From JASMHC01 sp964476515 (lineage in GTDB: Bacteria; Pseudomonadota; Alphaproteobacteria; Rhodobacterales; Rhodobacteraceae), in NCBI GenBank assembly GCA_964476515.1, contig CAYZAY010000001.1, positions 1-64,000 on the forward strand: a stretch of DNA of 64,000 nucleotides, given 5' to 3'. Shown here in pieces: positions 55,175 through 63,999 of this stretch. Each line of letters opens with the position of its first letter. Within the stretch, counting starts at the first letter, position 1. The notes beneath the pieces were generated by a model that saw nothing but the letters and a program-made list of their open reading frames with translations, was not told the origin of the DNA and ran no database searches. A program made the translations under genes and the position numbers.

Positions 55175-55637
55175 TTTGTCTTTCTACTGATTCCCTGCTT
55201 CGCTGCCCAGATCGAAGCTCAAATACAAGACTAAACCTTTCCACAGTTTCTGTAGATAACTTTGGGGGCAAGTTTTCTTGAATGCTGTTTTTTCGGGTTT
55301 TTTTGGGTGATTCACCGCTCTGCCTAAAAATTAGGCACAATTGCAACCCATTGTTATTGTTGGTTAAAATAAATCGATAGGTCGCAAATTATTGAAAACA
55401 TTAAGTTTTTGCAATGATCTGTTAATGATTAAGGCAGAAGTGCACAACTTTGGCTAGTTAAGCTGACGTAAGGGGCATCGTGCTAGGTTCCACTATGGCA
55501 TTCGCCGTGACCAGAACCGCGCAAAACCTCGCGGATTAGCGTCAATTTAATAACGATCGCTTAACGTGTTGATCTTTCAAGGTTTAAGTATTTGAGCGCG
55601 CGTATATAGCGGCTTCTCTGCGTCTTTTCTGACGACT
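55175..55637. other. 463-bp AT-rich intergenic region upstream of uvrC
   Basis: Noncoding; contains runs such as TTGTTATTGTTGGTTAAAAT and GTTAATGATTAAGG. I see no supported RNA or gene. Two strings resembling DnaA boxes (55238-55260) are too degenerate to call. It presumably holds the uvrC promoter. Confidence 0.55.
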
Positions 55638-56585
55638 TTAGCTGATCACCACGAAAATATAACCGGCATATAACGCGCAAAAGATTGCGCCCCATTTTCG
55701 GTTCAAATCCCAGCGCATGTATACGAACGGGAACAACAGTAGCGATGCGCCGAGCATGATCCAAATATCAAAACTAAGGATTGAGCTTGCAACCGGAACT
55801 GGCCCCACAAGACTGGCCACACCGATGACGGCCAACAGGTTAAACATGTTGGACCCAATGACATTGCCCAAAGCAACCTCTGCCTGTTTTCGCAGAGCGG
55901 CCATCACAGTCGTCGCCAGCTCTGGCAGCGACGTCCCAATCGCAACAAGCGTAAGACCAATCACCGTTTCACTAACGTGGAACTTGCGCGCAATTTCGAC
56001 CGAGCTGTCCACAAGCAAATCAGCCCCTAGTGGTAGGCCAATCATACCCAGCAGGATGTAAAACCCAATCAGTAGCCAAGACATTTCAGGATCGGCTTCT
56101 TCGATCTCTTCCAGCGCGTTTTCTTCGGCGCATTTACGGCGGTGACCTCTGGCGTCACGGGCGGAATCCAAAAGAACAAAGCTAAGCGCACCAAGAAGTA
56201 TCAGGCCGTGGATCCAAGTGATTGGTTGAAAGGCTGCCATCACAAGAAACAGCAGCGTCCCAACGATCATGAACATGTAGTTCTTTTTGGTTTCGCATTG
56301 GCTAGTATAAAGCGGCGCCAATATCGCGGGCACACCCAGAACCAACAAGATGTTGGCCGTGTTTGACCCAACGACGTTACCAATCGCAATTCCTGGGGCG
56401 TTTTCAAGCACCGCGCTGACGGCGATAAGAAGCTCGGGCGCCGAAGTACCGAACGCGACGATCGTAAGGCTGACGATCATCGCCGGCACGCCCAGACGAA
56501 GGCTAAGGTTCACTGCACCTTTAACTAGTGCGTCGCCGGACAAAAGCAGAATGACCAGCCCTAAAGCCGCGAGCAACCAAGACAT
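55638..56585 (-). CDS. Calcium/sodium antiporter (CaCA family)
   Basis: Inner-membrane exchanger of about 315 residues with ten helices in two inverted repeats. The alpha-repeat motifs are GTSAPELLIAVSA-GNVVGSNTANILLVLG and GTSLPELATTVMAA-GNVIGSNMFNLLAVIG. I choose the ATG at 56585 (MSWLLAALG); a GTG six bases upstream is the alternative. It overlaps the end region of the small zinc-ribbon peptide. Confidence 0.92.
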   Translation of the reverse strand: MSWLLAALGLVILLLSGDALVKGAVNLSLRLGVPAMIVSLTIVAFGTSAPELLIAVSAVLENAPGIAIGNVVGSNTANILLVLGVPAILAPLYTSQCETKKNYMFMIVGTLLFLVMAAFQPITWIHGLILLGALSFVLLDSARDARGHRRKCAEENALEEIEEADPEMSWLLIGFYILLGMIGLPLGADLLVDSSVEIARKFHVSETVIGLTLVAIGTSLPELATTVMAALRKQAEVALGNVIGSNMFNLLAVIGVASLVGPVPVASSILSFDIWIMLGASLLLFPFVYMRWDLNRKWGAIFCALYAGYIFVVIS

Positions 56586-56587
56586 CG

Positions 56588-56755
56588 TCACCCCTTCTTC
56601 GACTTACACTGGCACGGGCCTTTGCCCAGAACGAAGCGGCCGCAGCTTGGGCACCGCGCAGATCGCAAGCGATCACGCCCCGGGTACTTGAGCTTGCCGA
56701 ACATGCCTAGGATGACCATGCCAATCAGGAAGAATGTGACGATCTTGACTATCAA
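56588..56755 (-). CDS. Small zinc-ribbon membrane peptide
   Basis: A 55-residue peptide read from a TTG at 56755: a hydrophobic helix (about residues 2-20), then basic linker and a CPSCGR...GPCQC zinc-ribbon-like pair of CxxC/CxC motifs ending KSKKG. It fits a short Rhodobacteraceae protein between an S49 peptidase and a CaCA antiporter. The start codon is uncertain, and the gene was too short for automatic calling. Two possible metal-binding cysteine pairs support it being real. Confidence 0.65.
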   Translation of the reverse strand: MIVKIVTFFLIGMVILGMFGKLKYPGRDRLRSARCPSCGRFVLGKGPCQCKSKKG

Positions 56756-56756
56756 G

Positions 56757-57554
56757 TTACAGACCGTAGCGGGAATACGACGCCCGCTCCTCGATACTGT
56801 TCATGACATCATTGGCCATGTTCGCACCAATGCGCTGAAGCCACGATTTCTTTTCGCCGTACGGGATAATCTTTACCTTGTCGCCGAACACTTCTTTCAT
56901 CTTTGGGACCAGATGGCCGATGCCGTCCGCCAGACCCAGTTTGACAGATTGATCGCCCAACCAGAATTCACCTGTGAAAAGATCACTGTCAGCGTCCAGC
57001 CGATCTCCGCGACGAGCCTGAACATGACCGATAAAGTTCTGGTGCATGTTTTCAAGAAGCACCTTCAGACGGGTCACATCTTCGGGGTTTTCGGCTTTGA
57101 ACGGGTCAAGCTGGCTTTTGCTTTTGCCAGCCGTGTAGACGCGGCGTTCAAGACCGTGACGCGCAAGGAAATCTGCCGCGCCAAAGGATGCCGAGATTAC
57201 GCCGATGGATCCCAAAATAGATGACGTATCGGCCCAGATTTCATCAGCGGCGGTCGCCAGCCAATATCCACCCGACGCGGCAACGTCTTCAACAAAGGCG
57301 TAGACCGGAATGTTCTTTTCATCCGCCAGCCTGCGAATGCGGGCCGCGATCAGCGAAGACTGCACAGGCGAACCGCCCGGTGAATTGATAAGCAATGCGA
57401 CGGCAGCAGGCTTCCCGCGCTTGAAGGCGCGTTCGACAAGTGGTGCCAGCGATTGATCATTAAGAGAGCCGCGACCACTGGTGCCTATCGCACCAGACAG
57501 GCGCAACACCGACACAACAGGGTCGGATTGCATGAAGGGGATCCAGCGTTTCAT
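56757..57554 (-). CDS. S49 family (SppA-like) peptidase
   Basis: Protein of 265 residues of the signal-peptide-peptidase A/protease IV group. The catalytic Ser is in EDVAASGGYWLATAADEI and the Lys in YTAGKSKSQLDPF; LLINSPGGSPVQSSLI is the oxyanion/binding block. No transmembrane anchor is evident at the N-terminus, unlike E. coli SppA. It is a half-length member that would assemble into a tetramer or octamer. Confidence 0.92.
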   Translation of the reverse strand: MKRWIPFMQSDPVVSVLRLSGAIGTSGRGSLNDQSLAPLVERAFKRGKPAAVALLINSPGGSPVQSSLIAARIRRLADEKNIPVYAFVEDVAASGGYWLATAADEIWADTSSILGSIGVISASFGAADFLARHGLERRVYTAGKSKSQLDPFKAENPEDVTRLKVLLENMHQNFIGHVQARRGDRLDADSDLFTGEFWLGDQSVKLGLADGIGHLVPKMKEVFGDKVKIIPYGEKKSWLQRIGANMANDVMNSIEERASYSRYGL

Positions 57555-57634
57555 ACAAGCGATTTAGAGGTGGACAGAATGACAAACAAGGCCCGCCCGC
57601 AGGATAGTTGGATTCCTACGGGCGAAATTGCCGA

Positions 57635-58357
57635 TTAGTTGCGGATGCGCCAGCCTGTTTTGAATATCCACGCAATAAACCCGAGGCACAAAATCAGGAA
57701 CGCAAAAATGGCGAACATGCTTACGCCAATAGGAACGTCAGCCACATCAAAGAACGCCCAACGGAACCCTGAGACCAGATAAACCACAGGGCTAAACATC
57801 GAAATCGTCTGCCAAACTAGCGGCAGCATGGATATCGAATAAAACGACCCACCCAAGAAGATCAAAGGCGTGACGATCAACAGCGGCACCAGCTGCAACT
57901 GTTCAAAGCTTCCGGCCCATATTCCCAGAATGAACCCCAACAGGCTAAAGGTTATCGTCGTTAAGACCAGGAACATGACCATCGCCAATGGATGGGCAAT
58001 CGTTATGTCCACAAAGAAGTTTGCAGTCACAAGGATGACAACGCCGATGAACAAAGCCTTCGTCGCCGCTGCGCCCACGTACCCGACAACGATTTCAATG
58101 AAGTTGATCGGGGCGGACAGTAGTTCGTAAATCGTGCCAACGAATTTCGGGAAGTAAATGCCGAAAGACCCATTAGAAATTGACTGGGTGATCACCGATA
58201 GCATGATCAATCCCGGAACGATGAGCGACCCGTAACTGACGCCTTCTACCTCTTGGATACGCGATCCGATAGCCGCGCCAAAGACAACAAAATACAGGAT
58301 CGTTGATAGAACAGGCGAGATGAAGCTTTGCGTCAATGTCCGAAAGAACCGAGCCAT
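57635..58357 (-). CDS. ABC-2 type permease, apparently N-terminally short
   Basis: Permease of 240 residues with six helices; the SFISPVLSTILYFVVFGAAIGSR and IVPGLIMLSVITQS blocks are like YadH. Family members carry about 15-20 further residues before the first visible block; here an in-frame TAA stands directly before the ATG at 58357. No ATPase partner gene is adjacent; the SH3 gene lies upstream instead. The gene may be a truncated remnant, or the ATPase may be elsewhere. Substrate unknown. Confidence 0.75.
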   Translation of the reverse strand: MARFFRTLTQSFISPVLSTILYFVVFGAAIGSRIQEVEGVSYGSLIVPGLIMLSVITQSISNGSFGIYFPKFVGTIYELLSAPINFIEIVVGYVGAAATKALFIGVVILVTANFFVDITIAHPLAMVMFLVLTTITFSLLGFILGIWAGSFEQLQLVPLLIVTPLIFLGGSFYSISMLPLVWQTISMFSPVVYLVSGFRWAFFDVADVPIGVSMFAIFAFLILCLGFIAWIFKTGWRIRN

Positions 58358-58408
58358 TTAAAGAAGCACGCATCGCATTGTTCGAAAGGGTGCCTATGGA
58401 GCTTTGCT

Positions 58409-58933
58409 TTACTCGACAATTTCGCCTGCGCTGGTGCCCCAGATTTCAGTCTGCAGAACCCACCCACGATATCCACCAGCCTGAAAACGGCACCATGTTC
58501 CGTCACAGTTCAGAATCCGGCCGATTACATTTCTTTCAAGTTGGGCACGAAGCGGCGCAGACGGATCGGCACGTGTTCGCAACGCAGACATATCTACATC
58601 CACAATGCCGGTTCTGACGCCGGAAAGTAGCGCGTGGTGTACCCACCCACCAACGCCGTCGCGGTCTCGCACCCTGCGCCAGTGGCCGTGCTCGGCGGTG
58701 ATTTCTACTGGAAGATCACGGGCTTGGAATACCCAATCCACACGATGCGTCAGACTTGGCCCGCGCCGCACGTTTGCTTCGGACGCTTTGATCGAAACAA
58801 ATCGCGGGATCGGCAGATTTGTCACCGGACCACGTTCCTGCGCGGAGACTACACCCGCGAAAAGCATGACCACTGCAATTGCCAGTGCCTGTATACTGCG
58901 TCTCACAGAATTGAGCCTCACCACATCCAACAT
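58409..58933 (-). CDS. Exported SH3-domain protein
   Basis: Protein of 174 residues with a signal peptide (about 1-31, ending VSA-Q) and two SH3b-like repeats: NVRRGPSLTHRVDWVFQA and MSALRTRADPSAPLRAQLE. Bacterial SH3 domains usually contact peptidoglycan. It is divergent from the D-2-hydroxyacid dehydrogenase, an arrangement also seen, from memory, in other roseobacters. Confidence 0.85.
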   Translation of the reverse strand: MLDVVRLNSVRRSIQALAIAVVMLFAGVVSAQERGPVTNLPIPRFVSIKASEANVRRGPSLTHRVDWVFQARDLPVEITAEHGHWRRVRDRDGVGGWVHHALLSGVRTGIVDVDMSALRTRADPSAPLRAQLERNVIGRILNCDGTWCRFQAGGYRGWVLQTEIWGTSAGEIVE

Positions 58934-59019
58934 TTGTTACTCAGAGTCCTTGTACCTCGGACTGCTATCCGTCAGTTTGAACGCAAGAAACACAAAAAGG
59001 GAAGCTAGGGGAGTCATTT

Positions 59020-60006
59020 ATGCCGTCGCAGCGCCTGAAAGTAGTTGTAACACGACGCCTTCCTGAACCGGTCGAAGCGCGGATGACCGAACTTTTTGAT
59101 ACTCAGCTTCGCGACAAGGATTCTCAGCTTAGCCGGGAAGAGCTGATCGAAGCCATGAAATCCTGCGATGTGCTGGTCACCACGATCACCGATACGGTTG
59201 ATGCGGACATGATCAGGGAAGCGGGTGAAAACCTAAAGCTCATCGCGAACTACGGCGCTGGTATTGACCACATTGATGTGATGACCGCGCGCGAACACGG
59301 CATCATGGTTTCAAATACACCTGACGTGGCAACCGAAGACACCGCCGATATGACGATCGCGTTGATCATGGCCGTTGTGCGCCGCATTCCCGAAGGTCTG
59401 GCCGTTATGCAATCCGGCAATTGGGAAGGTTGGGCCCCAACAGCCATGCTAGGTGGGCGGTTATCGGGCAGAAGCCTTGGAATTCTTGGGTTAGGCCGTA
59501 TTGGCCAAGCTGTTGCGCGACGGGCGCACGCGTTTGGGATGCAGGTCAACTACCACAACAGAAAACGGTTGCGGGTCGAAACAGAAGAAGAATTGCACGC
59601 GACCTATTGGGAAAGTCTGGATCAGATGGTTGCGCGGATGGATATCATCTCGATCAACTGCCCACATACGCCTTCGACGTATCACCTGTTAAATGCACGC
59701 CGGTTACGGCTTATGAAACCTGACGCAGTCATCGTGAACACGTCCCGTGGCGAAGTTATCGACGAGAACGCACTTACCCGAAAGCTGCGCACAAAAGATA
59801 TCGCAGGCGCGGGTTTGGATGTTCTTGAACACGGCGGCCAGATCAACCCGAGGCTTCGTGACTTAGACAACGTTGTATTACTGCCTCATATGGGGTCGGC
59901 AACCGTAGAGGGGCGCATCGAGATGGGCGAAAAGGTCTTGCTGAACATCAGAACCTTTGCAGATGGTCATCGACCACCTGACCAAGTCATTCCGGCGATG
60001 CTCTAG
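59020..60006 (+). CDS. D-2-hydroxyacid dehydrogenase (D-glycerate/hydroxypyruvate type)
   Basis: NAD(P)-dependent dehydrogenase of 328 residues. Rossmann GLGRIGQAVA, catalytic Arg in VNTSRGEVID, Glu in LDVLEHGGQ and His in LLPHMGSATVEGR are in place. The family interconverts D-glycerate and hydroxypyruvate or related acids; exact substrate not decidable. Start at ATG 59020. Confidence 0.9.
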   Translation: MPSQRLKVVVTRRLPEPVEARMTELFDTQLRDKDSQLSREELIEAMKSCDVLVTTITDTVDADMIREAGENLKLIANYGAGIDHIDVMTAREHGIMVSNTPDVATEDTADMTIALIMAVVRRIPEGLAVMQSGNWEGWAPTAMLGGRLSGRSLGILGLGRIGQAVARRAHAFGMQVNYHNRKRLRVETEEELHATYWESLDQMVARMDIISINCPHTPSTYHLLNARRLRLMKPDAVIVNTSRGEVIDENALTRKLRTKDIAGAGLDVLEHGGQINPRLRDLDNVVLLPHMGSATVEGRIEMGEKVLLNIRTFADGHRPPDQVIPAML

Positions 60007-60009
60007 CCG

Positions 60010-61710
60010 CTACGAAATTATTTCAAATTTGTTGACGTCGACCATTCCGCGATCCGTGATTTTGAGCGCCGGAATAACCGGCAGCGCAAGAAATGCCAGT
60101 TGTAGGAATGGTTCTTTCAACACAACACCAATGTCCCGCGCAGCTTGGCGAAGCTCGACAAGCCGATCATGCACATTTTCAAACGATTGATCGCTCATCA
60201 GCCCTGCAATTGGTAACGCCAGTTCGGCAAGGATTTTGCCGTTTTCAACGACAACAAACCCGCCTTCGATCTCAACCAGCCGATTGGCTGCCAAGGCCAT
60301 GTCGTCATAGTTCATACCAACAGCCGCGATGTTGTGATGATCGTGGCAAACGGTCGAAGCAATCGCACCTGATTTAAGCTCGAACCCTCTGACCATACCA
60401 TTAGCGATATTGCCGTTTTTCCCGTGGCGTTCGATGACCGTGATCCGCGCCAGATCACGCGATGGATCCGGTCGCTTATCGCCTTCGACGATTTGGACGT
60501 CTTCAGACAGATGTTCGGTTATGATTTTCCCTTCGACGATGCCGATCACATCCGTAATTGGATTGTTCGACGAGGATCGGAAATCTTCGGCCACGATCTT
60601 TCGTGAAACAACGCTATTGCGACCAATCGGCGGAATTTCATCACGGGCATCGAAGTTGGCGTTGTTGATCTCTACACCGCGACAGAACACGCGTTGGACC
60701 TGACAGGTCTCCAATGCATCAATCACAACAATGTCGGCAATTTTGCCCGGTGCAATCTGCCCCTTATCCTTCAAACCGAACGCTTCGGCGGCTGAAAGGC
60801 TTGCTGCACGGTAAACTGAAAGCGGGCTGCACCCTTTGGCGATGAGCGTTCTGATCATGTAATCCAGATGACCTTCTTCTGCGATATCCAGTGGGTTTCT
60901 GTCATCGGTACACAGGCACATATAAGCCGATGTCGCATCATTCAGCACGGGCTGGAGCGCGTTCAGATCCTTTGACACCGATCCTTCGCGGATCAATACC
61001 CGCATACCCTTTTGCAGCTTCTCAACAGCTTCGCGTGCCGTCGTTGCTTCGTGTTCGGTTCTAATTCCGGCCGAGATATAGGCGTTCAGATCGTTACCAG
61101 ACAGCTGAGGCGCGTGGCCGTCAATGTGGCAACCTTCGAACAACTTAAGCTTTGCCATCGCGCCAGGGTCTCGATGAATGACGCCTGGAAAGTTCATAAA
61201 CTCGGCCAAACCAATCACCCTCGGGTGATCTTTGTAGGGTGCCAAATCCGCAGCCTCGATGCATGCGCCCGAGGTTTCCATGTTCGTCGAGGGGACGCAG
61301 CTGGATAGCTGAACGCGAAGATCCATAAGGGTGTGACAAGAGGCTTCAAGGAAATACTCGATACCCGGTGTGCCAAGAACGTTGGCTATTTCGTGCGGGT
61401 CACAAATCGATGTCGTTACGCCATGCGGAGACACACAGCGGTCATATTCAAAGGGTGTGACGAGCGAGCTTTCGACGTGCATATGGGTGTCGATAAATCC
61501 AGGGACTAGCGTTTTGCCGGAAACATCGACGACCGTTTTGCCTTCGTATCCTTGCCCGACTCCTACGATCCGATCATCTGAAATTGCGACATCGGCAACT
61601 AAGAGAGTACCGGTAACGACGCAATAGACTTGCCCCCCTTTTAAAAGTAGGTCGCATGGTTCTTCACCTCTCGCATGTGCGATGTGTTGTTCCAATGCCC
61701 TGTTGCCCAT
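60010..61710 (-). CDS. ade: Adenine deaminase
   Basis: Amidohydrolase of 566 residues that converts adenine to hypoxanthine. The metal motif DTHMHVESS is intact, with SICDPHEIANVLG and EGCHIDGHAPQLSG following, and a C-terminal domain typical of Ade. The ATG at 61710 has GAGGAG at proper spacing and gives the usual N-terminus; the longer open frame has no such signal. It is convergent with the dehydrogenase gene and divergent from selD. Confidence 0.93.
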   Translation of the reverse strand: MGNRALEQHIAHARGEEPCDLLLKGGQVYCVVTGTLLVADVAISDDRIVGVGQGYEGKTVVDVSGKTLVPGFIDTHMHVESSLVTPFEYDRCVSPHGVTTSICDPHEIANVLGTPGIEYFLEASCHTLMDLRVQLSSCVPSTNMETSGACIEAADLAPYKDHPRVIGLAEFMNFPGVIHRDPGAMAKLKLFEGCHIDGHAPQLSGNDLNAYISAGIRTEHEATTAREAVEKLQKGMRVLIREGSVSKDLNALQPVLNDATSAYMCLCTDDRNPLDIAEEGHLDYMIRTLIAKGCSPLSVYRAASLSAAEAFGLKDKGQIAPGKIADIVVIDALETCQVQRVFCRGVEINNANFDARDEIPPIGRNSVVSRKIVAEDFRSSSNNPITDVIGIVEGKIITEHLSEDVQIVEGDKRPDPSRDLARITVIERHGKNGNIANGMVRGFELKSGAIASTVCHDHHNIAAVGMNYDDMALAANRLVEIEGGFVVVENGKILAELALPIAGLMSDQSFENVHDRLVELRQAARDIGVVLKEPFLQLAFLALPVIPALKITDRGMVDVNKFEIIS

Positions 61711-61789
61711 AGGAGTCTCCTCGTTTACCTGACCATCCAACACCATCAGTTCACAGCCGTCCAGCCAAGTAGAAGAGAAGGTATTTCAA

Positions 61790-63970
61790 ATGATCCCTGA
61801 TATTCCCCTGACGCGTGATCTTGTGCTCGTGGGTGGCGGCCACGCCCACGCTCTTGTCCTGCGTATGTGGGGGATGAACCCCATGGCGGGCGTTCGGATA
61901 ACCGTGATCAATCCGGGACCAACGGCGCCCTATACCGGAATGCTGCCCGGCTTTGTTGCTGGTCACTACTCCAGAGACGATCTGGACATCGATCTGGTGA
62001 AACTCTGCCGGTTTGCAGGGGCTCGGCTAATCACGGGCTATGCCACTGGAATTGATCGGGACGCGAAAACCATTCAGGTCAAAGACCGTCCGGACATTGC
62101 CTTTGACATCGCTTCTTTCGATATCGGCATCCACTCGGGAATGCCCGATATCCATGGCTTTGCAGACCACGGCATAGCCGCCAAGCCGCTGAACAGGTTT
62201 GCAACCGACTGGAGCAGATTTTTGGACAGGGTCGATAGTGCCGACTGCCCGCCAGAAGCTGCAATCATCGGCGGAGGCGTCGGGGGTGCTGAGCTGGCGC
62301 TTGCAATGGCGCATCGATTGCGCGGTCTGGGCCACGATCCGAAAGTATCCCTGATTGAAGCGCAGAGTGCACTGACTGGGGTAACCAAAGCCGTCCGATC
62401 TCGTCTGGAGCGAGAGCTATCTGATGCGGGCGTGACACTTCATGTGGATGCGAAGATTGCAGACGTTCAAGCCGACAAAGTCGTTCTTGAAGAGGGGGAA
62501 GCTCCGTCGTGCTTCACCGTCGGCGCGGCGGGCGGCAAGCCCCATGAATGGCTCCGTGAAACTGGCTTGACGCTTCACGAAGGCTACATTGCCGTCACGG
62601 ACACCCTTGCGAGTGTCGATGACCCTGATGTGTTTGCCGCTGGCGACTGTGCCCATCTGACCAAGTCACCGCGCCCAAAGGCGGGTGTTTTCGCTGTCCG
62701 CGCCGCGCCGGTGCTTTTGCACAACCTCAAAGCCCGTTTGTCTGGCGGGGATCTAAAGCCATTCAAGCCTCAGTCGTCGTACCTCAAACTGATATCGGTG
62801 GGCCGGAAATCTGCGAATGCCGAAAAAGGGTCGTTTAGCTTTTCGTCTGACCTGATGTGGGCATGGAAGAACCGGATCGATACTAGGTTCATGGATCAGT
62901 TTCGCAACCTTCCGAAAATGGTTACAGCCACGCCCCCACTTGAATGGGCAACGGGTGTTTCAGATATTCTGAACGACAAGCCCCTTTGTGGTGGCTGCGG
63001 AGCCAAAGTCGGTGCCGGTGCGTTGCACGATGCGCTTTGCCAGCTTGCGCCTTCGCAGCGCAGTGACGTTCTAACGACCGCTGGCGATGATGCCGCCGTG
63101 CTGAAGATCGGTGGGCGAAAGCAGGTCGTCAGCGTCGATCACTTAAGGGCCTTTGACAACGATCCTTGGCGTATGGCGAGGATCGCAGCGGTTCACGCCC
63201 TTGGCGACATTTGGGCCATGGGGGCCGAGCCCCAATCCGTTTTAGTCAGCTTGATCCTACCGCGGATGAGCGAAGAATTGCAGCGTAGAACTGTTGCCGA
63301 AGTGATGGACGGTGTTCAGACGATCACCCAAAATGCTGGCGCTGACATCGTTGGCGGTCACACGTCGATGGGCGCTGAGATGACCATAGGCCTGACAGTC
63401 ACCGGAATGCTGCCAAAGGGCAAAGACGCAATCACGGTCGCAGGGGCCAAACCCGATGACGTGCTGATACTAACAAAACCAATTGGGTCCGGAACGCTTC
63501 TTGCAGCCGAAATGGCAGGAGATTTGAGCGGGGTTTATCTCACGCCGCTACTGGACCAACTGCAAACGTCGCAAGCAAGCGCCGCCAAACGACTGACTGA
63601 CGCGCATGCCATGACCGATGTCACCGGCTTTGGTCTGGCTGGGCATCTGATGGCGATGTGCAAAGCATCAAACGTGGGCGCAGAGCTTTGCTTGGACGCT
63701 ATCCCCCTATTCGACGGGGCCGAAGAAATGAGCCGCCAAGGTCACCGCTCAAGTATCTACAACGACAATGCCGCAATTGCAGATAGGTTCACTGGGCTTC
63801 GGGGAGAGTTGGGAAAGCTTATCTTCGATCCTCAGACATCAGGAGGTCTACTGGCCGCAGTAGCGCCCGAGGATGCCGAAGAGGTGTTGAGCGGCATTCT
63901 GCAAGACGGATACAATGCTGCGATCATCGGCAGGATCACCGAGGATTCCGGCCGTGTCACTTGTGTCTAA
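61790..63970 (+). CDS. selD: FAD oxidoreductase-selenide, water dikinase fusion
   Basis: Two-domain protein of 726 residues. Residues about 1-380: an FAD/NAD oxidoreductase domain with VLVGGGHAHALVL and AAIIGGGVGGAELALA, and DVFAAGDCAHL as the second FAD site. Residues about 400-726: SelD, with the catalytic Cys/Lys in PLCGGCGAKVG and the ATP loop region around TTAGDDAAVL. SelD makes selenophosphate from selenide. The flavin domain may deliver reducing power or selenide; that is inference from fusion. Confidence 0.93.
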   Translation: MIPDIPLTRDLVLVGGGHAHALVLRMWGMNPMAGVRITVINPGPTAPYTGMLPGFVAGHYSRDDLDIDLVKLCRFAGARLITGYATGIDRDAKTIQVKDRPDIAFDIASFDIGIHSGMPDIHGFADHGIAAKPLNRFATDWSRFLDRVDSADCPPEAAIIGGGVGGAELALAMAHRLRGLGHDPKVSLIEAQSALTGVTKAVRSRLERELSDAGVTLHVDAKIADVQADKVVLEEGEAPSCFTVGAAGGKPHEWLRETGLTLHEGYIAVTDTLASVDDPDVFAAGDCAHLTKSPRPKAGVFAVRAAPVLLHNLKARLSGGDLKPFKPQSSYLKLISVGRKSANAEKGSFSFSSDLMWAWKNRIDTRFMDQFRNLPKMVTATPPLEWATGVSDILNDKPLCGGCGAKVGAGALHDALCQLAPSQRSDVLTTAGDDAAVLKIGGRKQVVSVDHLRAFDNDPWRMARIAAVHALGDIWAMGAEPQSVLVSLILPRMSEELQRRTVAEVMDGVQTITQNAGADIVGGHTSMGAEMTIGLTVTGMLPKGKDAITVAGAKPDDVLILTKPIGSGTLLAAEMAGDLSGVYLTPLLDQLQTSQASAAKRLTDAHAMTDVTGFGLAGHLMAMCKASNVGAELCLDAIPLFDGAEEMSRQGHRSSIYNDNAAIADRFTGLRGELGKLIFDPQTSGGLLAAVAPEDAEEVLSGILQDGYNAAIIGRITEDSGRVTCV

Positions 63971-63999
63971 CCAGCCAGCTTCGCCAGTTTCAGGATATT
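63967..63999 (-). CDS. Possible 3' end of the next gene, partial
   Basis: Ten codons read NILKLAKLAG followed by TAG at 63969-63967, which overlaps the selD stop. A convergent tRNA selenouridine synthase gene would be expected here from memory of other genomes, but only ten residues are visible. Confidence 0.25.
   Translation of the reverse strand, partial: NILKLAKLAG

Noticed and set aside
55238..55260. Strings resembling DnaA boxes upstream of uvrC
   Set aside because: Both have mismatches, and the neighbourhood has none of the genes that normally mark the alphaproteobacterial origin.
55700..55713. GGTTCAAATCCCA, a tRNA T-loop-like string
   Set aside because: It lies inside the antiporter coding region and has no cloverleaf partners; chance match.
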